A stretch of 64,000 nt of DNA. Origin: WSZY01 sp050304695. GTDB lineage: Bacteria > Pseudomonadota > Zetaproteobacteria > Mariprofundales > Mariprofundaceae. Of the stretch, positions 15,248-24,733 are shown piece after piece (position 1 is the stretch's first letter; each line of letters opens with the position of its first letter). The stretch covers positions 44,880 to 108,879 of the forward strand of contig JBNLEB010000014.1 of assembly GCA_050304695.1 (NCBI GenBank), in the 5' to 3' direction. The notes under the pieces were generated by a model. The model searched no databases, was not told the DNA's origin, and worked only from the letters and a program-made list of their open reading frames with translations. The position numbers and the translations under genes were made by a program.

Positions 15248-17130
15248 GTAGCCCCATGCAAGAGCGGGAACATATCTATATCCGCCGTCGCCTCGAAGCA
15301 GTGACCGCTTTGATGGCGGTCGGTTTCGTGATGCTTGGTATTCGTGCGGTGGATCTGCACTGGATTCAGGCCGAAGAGCTAAGGGTTGCTGCCGACAAAC
15401 AGCGCTATCGCCAGTTCGAAACGGTGGCGCCGCGCGGTTCGATCCTCGATGCCAATGGCCGCACACTGGCCGAGAGCGTTGAGGTGCCCTCGATTGCCGC
15501 CATCGCCCGCGAAGTGCCGAAAGATCGTATCACCGAACTGGCCAAAGCACTCGACACAAGCAGCCAGACATTGAAGAAGAAGCTGGATCGCAGCGAAGGT
15601 TTCGTCTGGCTGGCACGCCAGATCACCCCGGCACAGGCCGAAAAAGTGATGGCACTGAATATCGAGGGTGTACGCCAGGAGACCGAGTGGCGCCGTTATC
15701 ATCCGCTGGGGCCGGAGATCGGTCACCTGCTCGGCTTTGTCGGTATCGATGGGCGCGGCCTTGAGGGCGTGGAGTTAAGTTTCAACAGTCGCCTTGCAGG
15801 AACTCCGGGGATCAGGCAGGTACAGCGTGATGCACGCGGTCACTCACTGCCCGGCGGCATCTGGCTGAAAGAGCCTGAGAAGGGCCAGCCACTTCACCTG
15901 ACACTCGACAGCAGCATCCAGAGTATCGCCTATGCAGCGCTGGCCGATGGTGTACGCCAGCAGAATGCCAGGGGCGGTTCGGTGATCGTGATGCGTCCGA
16001 AAGATGGCGCCATTGTCGCCATGGCCAACTGGCCGGGCTTCAACCCCAACAATTTCGGCAAGTTCAAACCGGGCCAGTGGCGCAACCGTGTGATCACCGA
16101 TGTGTTCGAGCCGGGCTCCACCCTGAAACCGTTCACCGTGGCCGCCGCACTGGAGAGCGGCAGATGGGAGCCCGACTCCAAAGTGTTCTGTGAAAATGGC
16201 CATTATCAGGTGGCCGACTACACCATTCACGATGAACACAAAGAGGGGTGGCTGGATATGACCGGGCTGATCGCCCGCTCCAGTAATATCGGAGCCGCCA
16301 AGGTGGCGCTCGATATCGGCCCCGAACAGCTGTTCGACACACTGACCAGTGTCGGCTTCAAACGAAAAAGCGGTGTCGGGTTAAGCGGGGAGTCTCCCGG
16401 CATCATACCCCCCATCGGGCGCTGGGGGCCGGTTGAGACCGCCAACATCGCCTTCGGCCAGGGAATCGCCGTCACGCCGTTGCAGCTTGCAACGGCCTTT
16501 TGCGTTTTAGCCAATGAGGGTAACTACGTTGCACCGAAACTGTTACAGAGCGATGAGACACCGAACATGCAGCGGGTGATGCAGCGTCAGGATGCCCGCT
16601 CTATCGTGGCTATGCTGACGGCCGCTACCGCTACGGAAGGCACTGGCCGCAAGGCTGTTCCGGCCGGTTACACCGTGGCCGGCAAGACCGGTACGGCACA
16701 GAAACCGAGTAAGGATGGCAGCTATGCCGAAGATCGCTATACCGCGGTATTCGCAGGCCTGGCTCCGGCCGACAACCCCGAGCTGGTGATCGTAGTGGTG
16801 ATCGATGAACCGCAGAAATCGATCTACGGTGGTCAGGTGGCCGCCCCTGTATTCCGCAATATTGTCGCCACGGCCCTGCCCTACCTCGGCATCTCACCAT
16901 CCCAGCCGGCACAGCAGGCATGGGACATGGTAAAAACCGGGACTGCTGAAGAGATGTTTGCCTCGCGTCAGTCACTGATGCGCCTGTCGCTCAGAGAGGC
17001 CAGGCGTGTCGCTTCGGCCAAAGGGCTGCAACTGCGTGCACACGGCTCCGGCTGGATAGCACGTCAGCAGCCGGTCTCACTGACCTCCCTGCAGGCGGGC
17101 GACACGGTGGAGGTGTGGCTCAATGAGTAA
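15244..17130 (+). CDS. ftsI: Septal peptidoglycan transpeptidase PBP3 (FtsI) with a C-terminal PASTA-like segment
   Basis: FtsI cross-links septal peptidoglycan together with FtsW. The 628-residue protein has a short cytosolic start, one membrane span (residues about 17-36), a pedestal domain and a transpeptidase domain. Active-site motifs are STLK (Ser292), SSN (346-348) and KTG (Lys481). After the usual end of the enzyme (YLGISPSQPAQ) there are about 60 more residues with a PASTA-like pattern (LMRLSLREARRVASAKGLQL, then GSGWIARQQP and GDTVEVWL). E. coli FtsI lacks this; it is seen in other bacterial groups. Four-base overlaps join it to ftsL, and murE starts inside its end. Confidence 0.97.
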   Translation: MSSPMQEREHIYIRRRLEAVTALMAVGFVMLGIRAVDLHWIQAEELRVAADKQRYRQFETVAPRGSILDANGRTLAESVEVPSIAAIAREVPKDRITELAKALDTSSQTLKKKLDRSEGFVWLARQITPAQAEKVMALNIEGVRQETEWRRYHPLGPEIGHLLGFVGIDGRGLEGVELSFNSRLAGTPGIRQVQRDARGHSLPGGIWLKEPEKGQPLHLTLDSSIQSIAYAALADGVRQQNARGGSVIVMRPKDGAIVAMANWPGFNPNNFGKFKPGQWRNRVITDVFEPGSTLKPFTVAAALESGRWEPDSKVFCENGHYQVADYTIHDEHKEGWLDMTGLIARSSNIGAAKVALDIGPEQLFDTLTSVGFKRKSGVGLSGESPGIIPPIGRWGPVETANIAFGQGIAVTPLQLATAFCVLANEGNYVAPKLLQSDETPNMQRVMQRQDARSIVAMLTAATATEGTGRKAVPAGYTVAGKTGTAQKPSKDGSYAEDRYTAVFAGLAPADNPELVIVVVIDEPQKSIYGGQVAAPVFRNIVATALPYLGISPSQPAQQAWDMVKTGTAEEMFASRQSLMRLSLREARRVASAKGLQLRAHGSGWIARQQPVSLTSLQAGDTVEVWLNE

Positions 17131-18697
17131 CCCGACCATGCCAACCCCGACACTTCCAACCTCAAGGGTCGAATTCAGCCCACGGCTACTCTCCAGCCTC
17201 TGCTCCGATTCGGACAACAGGCTGAACGACATCGCGCCAACCTCGGATGTGACCGTATCGGGCATCTGCGACGATTCGCGTCAGGTTCAGCCCGGCGATG
17301 CATTCCTCTGCATGCCGCGTGCGGCCACGCAGGCAGAGGCTTTCGCCCGCAAGGCGATGGAGAATGGCGCAACCGCTGTTATCTCAATCGGCAAACCGGT
17401 CGAGGTCGGCCTGCCACTGTTGCAGCTACCGAATATGCACACTGTCGGTGCCATGCTTCGCGGCATTCTCGGCACCGGGAAATTCACCGCTCACTGTGTC
17501 GGCATCACCGGCACCGACGGCAAAACCAGCATCGCATGGATGCTGCGAGAAGCGCTTACACGCCGCTTCTCGCAGGTCTGGTCGACTGGTACGCTCGGAC
17601 TGGTACGCGACAGCTCGGATATCACCGATATCGGCAACACCACACCGTCGATGATGACCTCCCACCAACTGATGCAGATCGCCAAACAGCAGCATGTCGA
17701 TGCCATCGTCATGGAGGTCTCCTCCCATGGCATCGAGCAGAAGCGCATCGCAGCCCTGCCGATCGATACGGCGGTGTGGACAAACCTTGGCCACGATCAC
17801 CTGCAGGATCACGGCGGTTTCGATGCCTATGCCCAACTGAAGGCCAAATTCGTGGTTAACACAGTGAAACAGGGCGGTATCGCCATCTGCAATGCCGATG
17901 ATGAGCATGTACGGAGTCTGATAACCGAGAAAGAGACAACGGTTCACTGGTATGCGCACGGCCTCTACGACAACGAACATGCCGAGCTGCCTCACCATAA
18001 AGCAGTTGACCTGACATGGGAGCAGGAGCTGCCCGGCATGGTTCGCTTCGCCTACAAGGGTGAAGAGGTACGAATCGAGGAGATTCCGGCTGGCGAGTTC
18101 CATGCCGAAAATCTGGCTGCCGTGGCACTGGTGCTGCTCACCCGCTTCGATATCAAGCTTAACGAGCTGCCCTCGTTGCTCGACGGCATCAGCGCACCGC
18201 CGGGACGGATGCAGTCGCTCGATATCGGTCGCTGGCAGGTCTTTATCGACTATGCCCACACACCTGAAGCACTGGCGCGCTGCCTTGAGAGCGCCCGCAA
18301 ACTGGCCCGCAATCGCCTGATCGTCGCCTTTGGCTGCGGTGGCGATCGCGATCGCGAGAAACGTCCGGAGATGGGGCATGTCGCTGTCACCATGGCCGAT
18401 GTCGTATGGATCACCTCGGATAATCCGCGTGGCGAACTGCCGGAGGTGATCGCCTCGGAGATCGAGGACGGTATGCCCAAGCCCTACCCAGCCGAGGTAC
18501 ACCTCGAACTGGATCGCAAGCAGGCCATCTGTAATGCCATCGATGCGATGTTGCCGGGCGATTTGCTGGTGATTGCCGGCAAAGGACACGAGAAATATAT
18601 GGAGATCGAAGATCGCCGATTCGAGTGGAGCGATTTCGATGTCGCCGAAGAGGCCCTGCACAACAAAGAGGACAGGAGAATGCAGCTATGCGCCTGA
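17123..18697 (+). CDS. murE: UDP-MurNAc-L-Ala-D-Glu:meso-diaminopimelate ligase
   Basis: MurE adds the third peptide residue to the cytosolic peptidoglycan precursor. It is 524 residues, slightly longer than usual because of an N-terminal extension of about 20 residues rich in Thr and Pro. The ATP site is GTDGKTS (130-136). DNPR (433-436) is the recognised selector for meso-diaminopimelate, pointing to a DAP-type wall. The UDP-sugar region has DSRQVQPGDAF. The ATG at 17123 lies within the last codons of ftsI, and the gene overlaps murF by 10 bases at its end. Confidence 0.97.
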   Translation: MSNPTMPTPTLPTSRVEFSPRLLSSLCSDSDNRLNDIAPTSDVTVSGICDDSRQVQPGDAFLCMPRAATQAEAFARKAMENGATAVISIGKPVEVGLPLLQLPNMHTVGAMLRGILGTGKFTAHCVGITGTDGKTSIAWMLREALTRRFSQVWSTGTLGLVRDSSDITDIGNTTPSMMTSHQLMQIAKQQHVDAIVMEVSSHGIEQKRIAALPIDTAVWTNLGHDHLQDHGGFDAYAQLKAKFVVNTVKQGGIAICNADDEHVRSLITEKETTVHWYAHGLYDNEHAELPHHKAVDLTWEQELPGMVRFAYKGEEVRIEEIPAGEFHAENLAAVALVLLTRFDIKLNELPSLLDGISAPPGRMQSLDIGRWQVFIDYAHTPEALARCLESARKLARNRLIVAFGCGGDRDREKRPEMGHVAVTMADVVWITSDNPRGELPEVIASEIEDGMPKPYPAEVHLELDRKQAICNAIDAMLPGDLLVIAGKGHEKYMEIEDRRFEWSDFDVAEEALHNKEDRRMQLCA

Positions 18698-20064
18698 GTG
18701 GATCCGAATTGGAACAGGCCACCGGCGGCGACTGGCACAAAGGGATGCCCGATACCATTACCGGTATCAGCACCGATACACGCCGTTTTATCGATGGCCA
18801 TGCATTTCTGGCGTTGCGCGGCCCCAGTTTCGATGGCCACCGTTTTGCCGGAAAGGTGGCCGCTGAGGCACATGCGCTGATCGGCGACCACAAGGGCAGC
18901 AAACTCTGGGATCATCTCGATACACCACAGTTGCAGGTGGAAGATACGTTGACAGCCCTTGGCGACATCGCCAATGCATGGCGCAATCGCCTGAACCGGA
19001 CCACCGTCATCGCCATCACCGGCTCTTATGGCAAAACCACGGTTCGTTCCATGCTGACCCACATCTTCAAGGCACTCGGTACGCCAACTGCTGCCACACA
19101 TGCCAATCTCAACAACCTGATCGGCGTTCCGACCACCTTGCTGGGTGTCGATGAGACGGCTGAAATCGCACTGATCGAGTGCGGCATCAGCGAGAAGGGC
19201 GAAATGGAGCGTCTCTCCCGGATTGTCCAGCCCGACATTGCCGTGATCACCGGCATCACAGGCGCGCACGGCAGTGGCCTTGGCGGCCTCGAAGGCGTGG
19301 TTCGCGAGAAGCGTAAACTGATGACCCACCTGTTGCCGCAGGGATGGTATGCGTTCGGACATGGCGTTTCACAGCTGTTAAACAGGGAGGAGATTCCACA
19401 CCGGGGTATCGATATGGATAGCTGCGGCGATGAGATCGTGCAGTGGCAACTGGATGGCTGTGCGCTGCAACTGAAGAGCGGCAATCAGGCGGCGGAAGTG
19501 CTGCTTCCCCTGCCTGCCAGGCACTGGGCCGCCAACATGGCACTGGCTGCCACCATCGTACTGAGATATTTCCACAGTCAGCCCGACAATCGGAAAACAG
19601 TGACACTTCAGGATATTGTCAAAGCGCTCTCCGGGTGGCGTGCAGTCAGTGGGCGACTGGCAACCGTGGCCGGCGTTCACGGCTGCACCATTCTTGACGA
19701 CAGCTATAACGCCAACCCCGTCTCCATGCAGGCGGCACTGGATACGCTGAACGCACTTCCGGGTCGCAGCATCGCCATCATCGGCGACATGGGCGAACTG
19801 GAAAACCCGGCTTTATCCCATGCAAACATCGAGCTCTCCAACATCGACAGCGTGATCCTGATCGGTCGTGAGATGGCTGCACTGAAAGCAAAACAGCCGA
19901 ATGCACTGTGGTTCGCCACCACCGACGAGGCGGCAGCGTGGATAAAAGGTGAGATCGACAGCTTCGGCCCGGATGACCATCTGCTGGTCAAGGCATCGCA
20001 CTACATGGGGCTTGATCGTATCGTTCGACTGCTGGCCGGGAAGGAGGCTGCCCATGCTCTATAA
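18688..20064 (+). CDS. murF: UDP-MurNAc-tripeptide:D-Ala-D-Ala ligase
   Basis: MurF completes the UDP-MurNAc-pentapeptide. The 458-residue protein shows the family start MRLSGSELEQATGG, GISTDTRRFIDGHAFLALRG, the P-loop GSYGKTT (112-118), HANLNNLIGVP and DDSYNANPVSMQAAL near the end. The ATG at 18688 was chosen because the match to the family begins there; it lies within the last codons of murE. The stop overlaps the mraY start by 11 bases. Confidence 0.97.
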   Translation: MRLSGSELEQATGGDWHKGMPDTITGISTDTRRFIDGHAFLALRGPSFDGHRFAGKVAAEAHALIGDHKGSKLWDHLDTPQLQVEDTLTALGDIANAWRNRLNRTTVIAITGSYGKTTVRSMLTHIFKALGTPTAATHANLNNLIGVPTTLLGVDETAEIALIECGISEKGEMERLSRIVQPDIAVITGITGAHGSGLGGLEGVVREKRKLMTHLLPQGWYAFGHGVSQLLNREEIPHRGIDMDSCGDEIVQWQLDGCALQLKSGNQAAEVLLPLPARHWAANMALAATIVLRYFHSQPDNRKTVTLQDIVKALSGWRAVSGRLATVAGVHGCTILDDSYNANPVSMQAALDTLNALPGRSIAIIGDMGELENPALSHANIELSNIDSVILIGREMAALKAKQPNALWFATTDEAAAWIKGEIDSFGPDDHLLVKASHYMGLDRIVRLLAGKEAAHAL

Positions 20065-21124
20065 TCTCCTCTATCCGCTGGCCGATGACATCTCCGCCTT
20101 CAACCTCTTCCAGTATATCACCTTCCGTACGGTCTACGCGCTGGTAACATCGCTGATCCTCTGCTGGATCATCGGGCCGTTCTTTATCAAATGGCTGAAG
20201 GTAAAACAGGGTAAAGGACAACCGATCCGCGATGACGGGCCTCAAACCCATCTGAGCAAAGCAGGCACACCTACGATGGGCGGTCTGCTGATCCTGATGA
20301 CTTTCACCCTCTCTACCCTGCTGTGGGCCGACCTCTCCAACAACTTCATCTGGCTGGGGCTGCTGGTCACACTCGGTTACGGCCTGGTCGGCTGGCTGGA
20401 TGACCACCTGAAACTAAGCCAGGCCAGTCCCAAAGGGCTGGCAGGGCGCTGGAAACTGCTGCTACAGCTTCTCTTTGGCGGTATCGCGGCAGTTGGCCTC
20501 TATCAAATGACCGATCCGGTCGTCGACATCCCCTTCTTCAACGTACAGTGGAATATCGGCTGGTGGTATCTGCCGTTCATCGTTTTCGTACTGATCGGCG
20601 CCTCCAACGCGGTCAACCTGACCGATGGCCTCGATGGCCTGGCAGTAGCCCCGACCTTCATGGTGGCAACAGCACTGGCTGTGGTGGTCTACCTCTCCGG
20701 CCACGCCTATTTCGCCAAATATCTGCTGATCCCTTATGTCCCGGGCGCCGGCGAGCTGACTGTCTTCTGCGGCGCCATGGTAGGGGCATGCCTCGGATTT
20801 CTCTGGTTCAACACATACCCGGCTCAAGTATTCATGGGGGATGTGGGTGCACTGGCGCTGGGCGGCGCCCTCGGGTTCGTCGCCTGCGCCGTGCATCAGC
20901 AGTTTCTGCTGGCCATTGCCGGCGGACTCTTCGTACTGGAGGTGGTCTCTGTGATGGTGCAGGTCGCTTCCTTCAAACTGACCGGAAAGCGGGTCTTCCG
21001 TATGGCACCGATCCATCACCACTACGAACTCAAAGGGTGGGCCGAACCGAAGGTGATCGTCCGCTTCTGGATCATCTCACTTATTCTGGCGCTCGTGGCT
21101 CTCTCCACGCTGAAGATTCGGTAA
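20054..21124 (+). CDS. mraY: Phospho-N-acetylmuramoyl-pentapeptide-transferase
   Basis: MraY transfers phospho-MurNAc-pentapeptide to undecaprenyl phosphate, making lipid I in the inner membrane. The 356-residue polytopic protein has the family N-terminus (LYPLADDISAFNLFQYITF), GKGQPIRDDGPQTHLSKAGTPTMGG, the catalytic NLTDGLDGLA and the late HHHYELKGW motif. About ten membrane spans are evident. The ATG at 20054 overlaps murF. murD begins 6 bases after its stop, so all belong to one operon. Confidence 0.98.
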   Translation: MLYNLLYPLADDISAFNLFQYITFRTVYALVTSLILCWIIGPFFIKWLKVKQGKGQPIRDDGPQTHLSKAGTPTMGGLLILMTFTLSTLLWADLSNNFIWLGLLVTLGYGLVGWLDDHLKLSQASPKGLAGRWKLLLQLLFGGIAAVGLYQMTDPVVDIPFFNVQWNIGWWYLPFIVFVLIGASNAVNLTDGLDGLAVAPTFMVATALAVVVYLSGHAYFAKYLLIPYVPGAGELTVFCGAMVGACLGFLWFNTYPAQVFMGDVGALALGGALGFVACAVHQQFLLAIAGGLFVLEVVSVMVQVASFKLTGKRVFRMAPIHHHYELKGWAEPKVIVRFWIISLILALVALSTLKIR

Positions 21125-21129
21125 CCGAT

Positions 21130-22494
21130 ATGAACATCAAAAGAGAGAGAATCGCCATCATGGGCATGGGTAAAACAGGCCAGTCGGCTGCCCGTTTCCT
21201 GCTGCGGCAAGGACACCTCTGCGAGGGGTTCGACGAGAATGGTGTCACGCTACCGGACGACCTGGAGATGCCGGTTCACATCGATCTCTTCGATGCCACA
21301 GTCCTGAGCGAATTTGACAAAGTCGTGGTAAGCCCCGGCATTCGCTGGTCCAGTCCGGTGATAAAAGAGCTGCGCGAGCGGGGTGTGCAACTGACCAGTG
21401 ATCTCGACATCTTTCTCGAACACTATAATGGCCCTGTCGTTGCCGTTACCGGCACCAACGGCAAGACCACAACCACCTTCCTGATCGAAACCATGCTCGA
21501 AACACTGCCGGGAGGCATCGAAGCCGGTGGTAATATCGGCGTTCCGATGCTCGACCTGCTCAGCAACGGACGTCAACCGGCACGCGTTACACTGGAACTT
21601 TCAAGCTTCCAGCTGGAACGCTCCAACAACATCAAACCTGTATGGGCGACCCTGCTTAACTTCCAGGAAGATCATGCCGATATGCACGGTGACCAGCAGG
21701 AGTACCTGGTCGCCAAGCTTCGACTGTTTGAACACCAGAGTGACGGCGAAACAGCACTTCTGCCCAATGATACGACGTGGAATGACCTAGCCGGCGAACT
21801 TTCAGATCGTGGTGTTCATGTCCACCGCTTCGGTCACTGTAATGAGAACGACCCCGCTACGGACGGACTGGCGGCAGGTATCATGGAGACATCCAACGGC
21901 CCTGTCCTGTTCTGGTATCAGCACGAGCGGCGTCAGTTCCTGCCATGCGAACAGATTCCCGCTCGCGGCAAACATCAGTATCTCAATATGGCCATTGCCG
22001 CTCAGGCAGCCGCCGATTTTGGTGTCGATCCGGCAGTCATTCGCGAGACCATGACCTCATTTCGCGGCCTGAAACATCGCCTGGAACATATCGATATGAA
22101 ATTTGGCCATGACTGGTTTGACGACTCCAAAGCGACCAATCCACAAGCTGCCATAGCCGCACTCAATTCATTTGAAAAGGTGATCTGGATTTGTGGAGGA
22201 TTGCAAAAAGGGCTCGATCTCACACCTCTGATTCCTGCAGTCAGCGAGCATGTCTCGCAGGCATTCGTGATCGGTAAAGATCACTCTGCCTATACCGAGA
22301 TGCTGGAAGCGGCGGATATCCCCTATCAGGTTGCCGATAAAATCCAGCGTGCCGTATCACTTGCAGCCCAGTGTGAAGGCAACGATCCCGTGCTGCTCTC
22401 ACCGGCAGCAGCCAGCCAGGATCAATTCACCGACTACAGTGAACGCGGCAAAGCATTTGTTAAAGCCGTAATGGAACTGGGGGGGTCGACATGA
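21130..22494 (+). CDS. murD: UDP-N-acetylmuramoyl-L-alanine:D-glutamate ligase
   Basis: MurD adds D-glutamate to UDP-MurNAc-L-Ala. The 454-residue protein opens with the Rossmann-like UDP-binding domain (IAIMGMGKTGQSAARFLL), followed by VVSPGI, the P-loop GTNGKTT (108-114) and the MurD-specific DDSKATNPQAA. The late GLQKGLDLTPL segment is also typical. The ATG at 21130 gives the expected N-terminus; the frame is open further upstream within mraY but without similarity. It overlaps ftsW by 4 bases. Confidence 0.97.
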   Translation: MNIKRERIAIMGMGKTGQSAARFLLRQGHLCEGFDENGVTLPDDLEMPVHIDLFDATVLSEFDKVVVSPGIRWSSPVIKELRERGVQLTSDLDIFLEHYNGPVVAVTGTNGKTTTTFLIETMLETLPGGIEAGGNIGVPMLDLLSNGRQPARVTLELSSFQLERSNNIKPVWATLLNFQEDHADMHGDQQEYLVAKLRLFEHQSDGETALLPNDTTWNDLAGELSDRGVHVHRFGHCNENDPATDGLAAGIMETSNGPVLFWYQHERRQFLPCEQIPARGKHQYLNMAIAAQAAADFGVDPAVIRETMTSFRGLKHRLEHIDMKFGHDWFDDSKATNPQAAIAALNSFEKVIWICGGLQKGLDLTPLIPAVSEHVSQAFVIGKDHSAYTEMLEAADIPYQVADKIQRAVSLAAQCEGNDPVLLSPAAASQDQFTDYSERGKAFVKAVMELGGST

Positions 22495-23633
22495 CCGGCC
22501 ACCTCGCCCCCCCCGATCGCATCATCAGCGGTGCTGTTCTGCTGCTGATACTGCTAAGTGTTGTCATGATCGGCAGTGCAAGCCTCAGCGTCGCAGAGGC
22601 CCGCTACGACAATCCGCTGCGTATCATTTCGCACTGGCTGGTCTATATCCCGGCAGGATTACTGATCGCATGGGGCGTCTCATCCGTGCATCCGGTCTGG
22701 TGGAAAGCCAGCACCCTCTCCCTGCTGGGCATCTCCCTGGTGGTCATGGTCGCTCTTCTGCTGTTCGGCGTAAACATCAACGGTGCAACCCGCTGGTTCT
22801 CACTTGCCGGTATTACGCTACAACCAGTCGAACTGTTTAAACCCATGGTCATTCTCTATCTGGCCTACTACATGTCGGCCTTTCCCGATCGATTGAAATC
22901 CTTTGCGTCCGGTATTGCCCCGATGCTGGTTGTCGTCACGATGGCATCGGTACTGCTACTGCTGCAACCCGATTTCGGCAATGCAGCTCTTCTGGTCATG
23001 GTCGCCTTCTGTATGTGGTTTGTCGGTGGTGTACCGATACGCCACCTGTTTGCCATGATTGCTGCAGTCATGCCGATCGGATTGATCGGTATCATTGCCG
23101 AACCCTATCGAATCAAACGCCTTCTTAGCTTTACCGATCCATGGGCTGATCCTTTCGGCAGCGGCTACCAGCTGGTTCAGTCGATGATCGCATTCGGCAG
23201 CGGTGGCCTCACCGGCAGCGGACTCGGTCAGGGTGTCCAGAAGCTCTTCTATCTGCCGGAAGCCTTTACCGATTTCATTGCCGCTGTTCTGGCCGAGGAG
23301 CTGGGGCTGGGCGGTACACTGGCACTCATTCTTATCTTTATCGTGCTGGTCGGTCGTGGACTGCAGATTGCCATGCGTGCCAGGGAGCCTTTCGAAAGAT
23401 TGCTGGCACTGGGCTGCACACTACTGATCGCTATCTCCTGCATGATCAACCTCGGTGCCGTGATGGGAATCCTGCCGACCAAAGGCATGCCGATCCCCTT
23501 CTTCTCTTACGGAGGCAGTGCGCTGATCGGCAACTGCATTCTGATCGGACTGATTCTCTCCGTACAACGGCATCAGCCCGAGAATCGCCCGCTCAACCAG
23601 CCGCTACGCCAGGGCCGTGAGGTGACCGTATGA
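22491..23633 (+). CDS. ftsW: SEDS peptidoglycan glycosyltransferase FtsW
   Basis: FtsW polymerises lipid II at the septum as partner of FtsI. The 380-residue protein has about ten membrane spans. The SEDS signature runs through LLLQPDFGNAALL and ends in GVLPTKGMPIPF-like sequence (here GILPTKGMPIPFFSYGGSAL). The extracytoplasmic loop carrying the putative catalytic Asp (QPDFG region) is present. ATGA overlaps link it to murD and murG. The short basic C-terminus (RHQPENRPLNQPLRQ) is cytosolic. Confidence 0.97.
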   Translation: MTGHLAPPDRIISGAVLLLILLSVVMIGSASLSVAEARYDNPLRIISHWLVYIPAGLLIAWGVSSVHPVWWKASTLSLLGISLVVMVALLLFGVNINGATRWFSLAGITLQPVELFKPMVILYLAYYMSAFPDRLKSFASGIAPMLVVVTMASVLLLLQPDFGNAALLVMVAFCMWFVGGVPIRHLFAMIAAVMPIGLIGIIAEPYRIKRLLSFTDPWADPFGSGYQLVQSMIAFGSGGLTGSGLGQGVQKLFYLPEAFTDFIAAVLAEELGLGGTLALILIFIVLVGRGLQIAMRAREPFERLLALGCTLLIAISCMINLGAVMGILPTKGMPIPFFSYGGSALIGNCILIGLILSVQRHQPENRPLNQPLRQGREVTV

Positions 23634-24733
23634 TCGGCACACCCCATCTCTGCATTGCCGGCGGCGGCACCGGTGGACATGTGATGCCGGCTATCGCACT
23701 GGCCGATGCCGCCCGCGAAGCGTGGCCGCAACTGCATGTCTCCTTTATCGGAGCCGAACGAGGCCTGGAAGCCCGCATCATGCCGGAACGCGGTGAAGAG
23801 GTATTGCTGCTCACCATGCATTCGGTACAGGGTGCCGGTATCGCACAAAAAATGCGTGTACTCCTCTGGGAGCTGCCCAAAGCGGTGCTGAAGATTCGCA
23901 GGGTGTGGAAGTCGAAACGTCCGGCTCTGGTCGTCGGTGTCGGCGGCTACGCCAGTGTCACCGGTGTTCTGGCGGCACTGACCAGCCGGATTCCTGTCGT
24001 GCTCTATGAACAGAATGCCGTGCCGGGGCTGGTGAACCGAAAACTGGTCCGCTTCTGCAAAGCCATCATGCTTGGATTCAGTGAAGCCGCCCGCTGGCTG
24101 CCTGCCAGCAAAGCGGCAATCACCGGAAACATCGTTCGACCAGCCATCACTGCTGTTCGCTGGAGCAGCCATACGCCACCAAGGTTACTGGTGCTCGGCG
24201 GTTCCCAGGGTGCATCCTTCCTCAACGAGACCGTGCCCGCCGCATGTGCCGCCATGGCTGCTTCCGGCAGACTGTTTAACGTTACGCATGTGGCTGGCAA
24301 TAATGAAACATCGATCCAACAGGCAGCCGATACCTATAGTGCAGCCGGCATTGAGGCGGAGGTGATCGGATTCTGCAACGACATGCCTGCCCTCTATAGC
24401 AGCGGCGACCTGCTGATCGCCCGCAGTGGAGCCATGACTGTCGGGGAGGCAGCCGCCTGCGGCATGCCGTCGATCTTCGTACCGCTGCCGCACGCTGCCG
24501 ATCATCATCAATTTTATAACGCCAAGTCGATGAGCGACAACGAGGCAGCCGCCATCATCGAACAGTCGCAGTGCAGTGCGGTCGAACTGGCCAAAAAGCT
24601 GGAATCGCTGCTGTTCGATGAAGAGCGGTTAACCCGCATGAGCTGTGCCGCATTGAGCAACGCACCGACAGATGCAGAAGAGAAACAGCTTGAGGTGCTG
24701 GCGCGCTACCTGCATACGGAGGCCACTGCATGA
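23630..24733 (+). CDS. murG: UDP-GlcNAc:lipid I N-acetylglucosaminyltransferase
   Basis: MurG makes lipid II on the inner face of the membrane. The 367-residue GT28-family protein has the N-terminal glycine motif GGGTGGHVMPAIALA (from residue 11) and the second glycine motif VLGGSQGASFLNE. The C-terminal donor-binding stretch is RSGAMTVGEAAACGMPSIFVPLPHAADHH. It lies between ftsW and murC with 4-base overlaps on both sides. Confidence 0.98.
   Translation: MIGTPHLCIAGGGTGGHVMPAIALADAAREAWPQLHVSFIGAERGLEARIMPERGEEVLLLTMHSVQGAGIAQKMRVLLWELPKAVLKIRRVWKSKRPALVVGVGGYASVTGVLAALTSRIPVVLYEQNAVPGLVNRKLVRFCKAIMLGFSEAARWLPASKAAITGNIVRPAITAVRWSSHTPPRLLVLGGSQGASFLNETVPAACAAMAASGRLFNVTHVAGNNETSIQQAADTYSAAGIEAEVIGFCNDMPALYSSGDLLIARSGAMTVGEAAACGMPSIFVPLPHAADHHQFYNAKSMSDNEAAAIIEQSQCSAVELAKKLESLLFDEERLTRMSCAALSNAPTDAEEKQLEVLARYLHTEATA

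Noticed and set aside
17426..18661. 411-codon open frame opposite murE
   Set aside because: murE is certain on the plus strand; no recognisable motif in the antisense translation.
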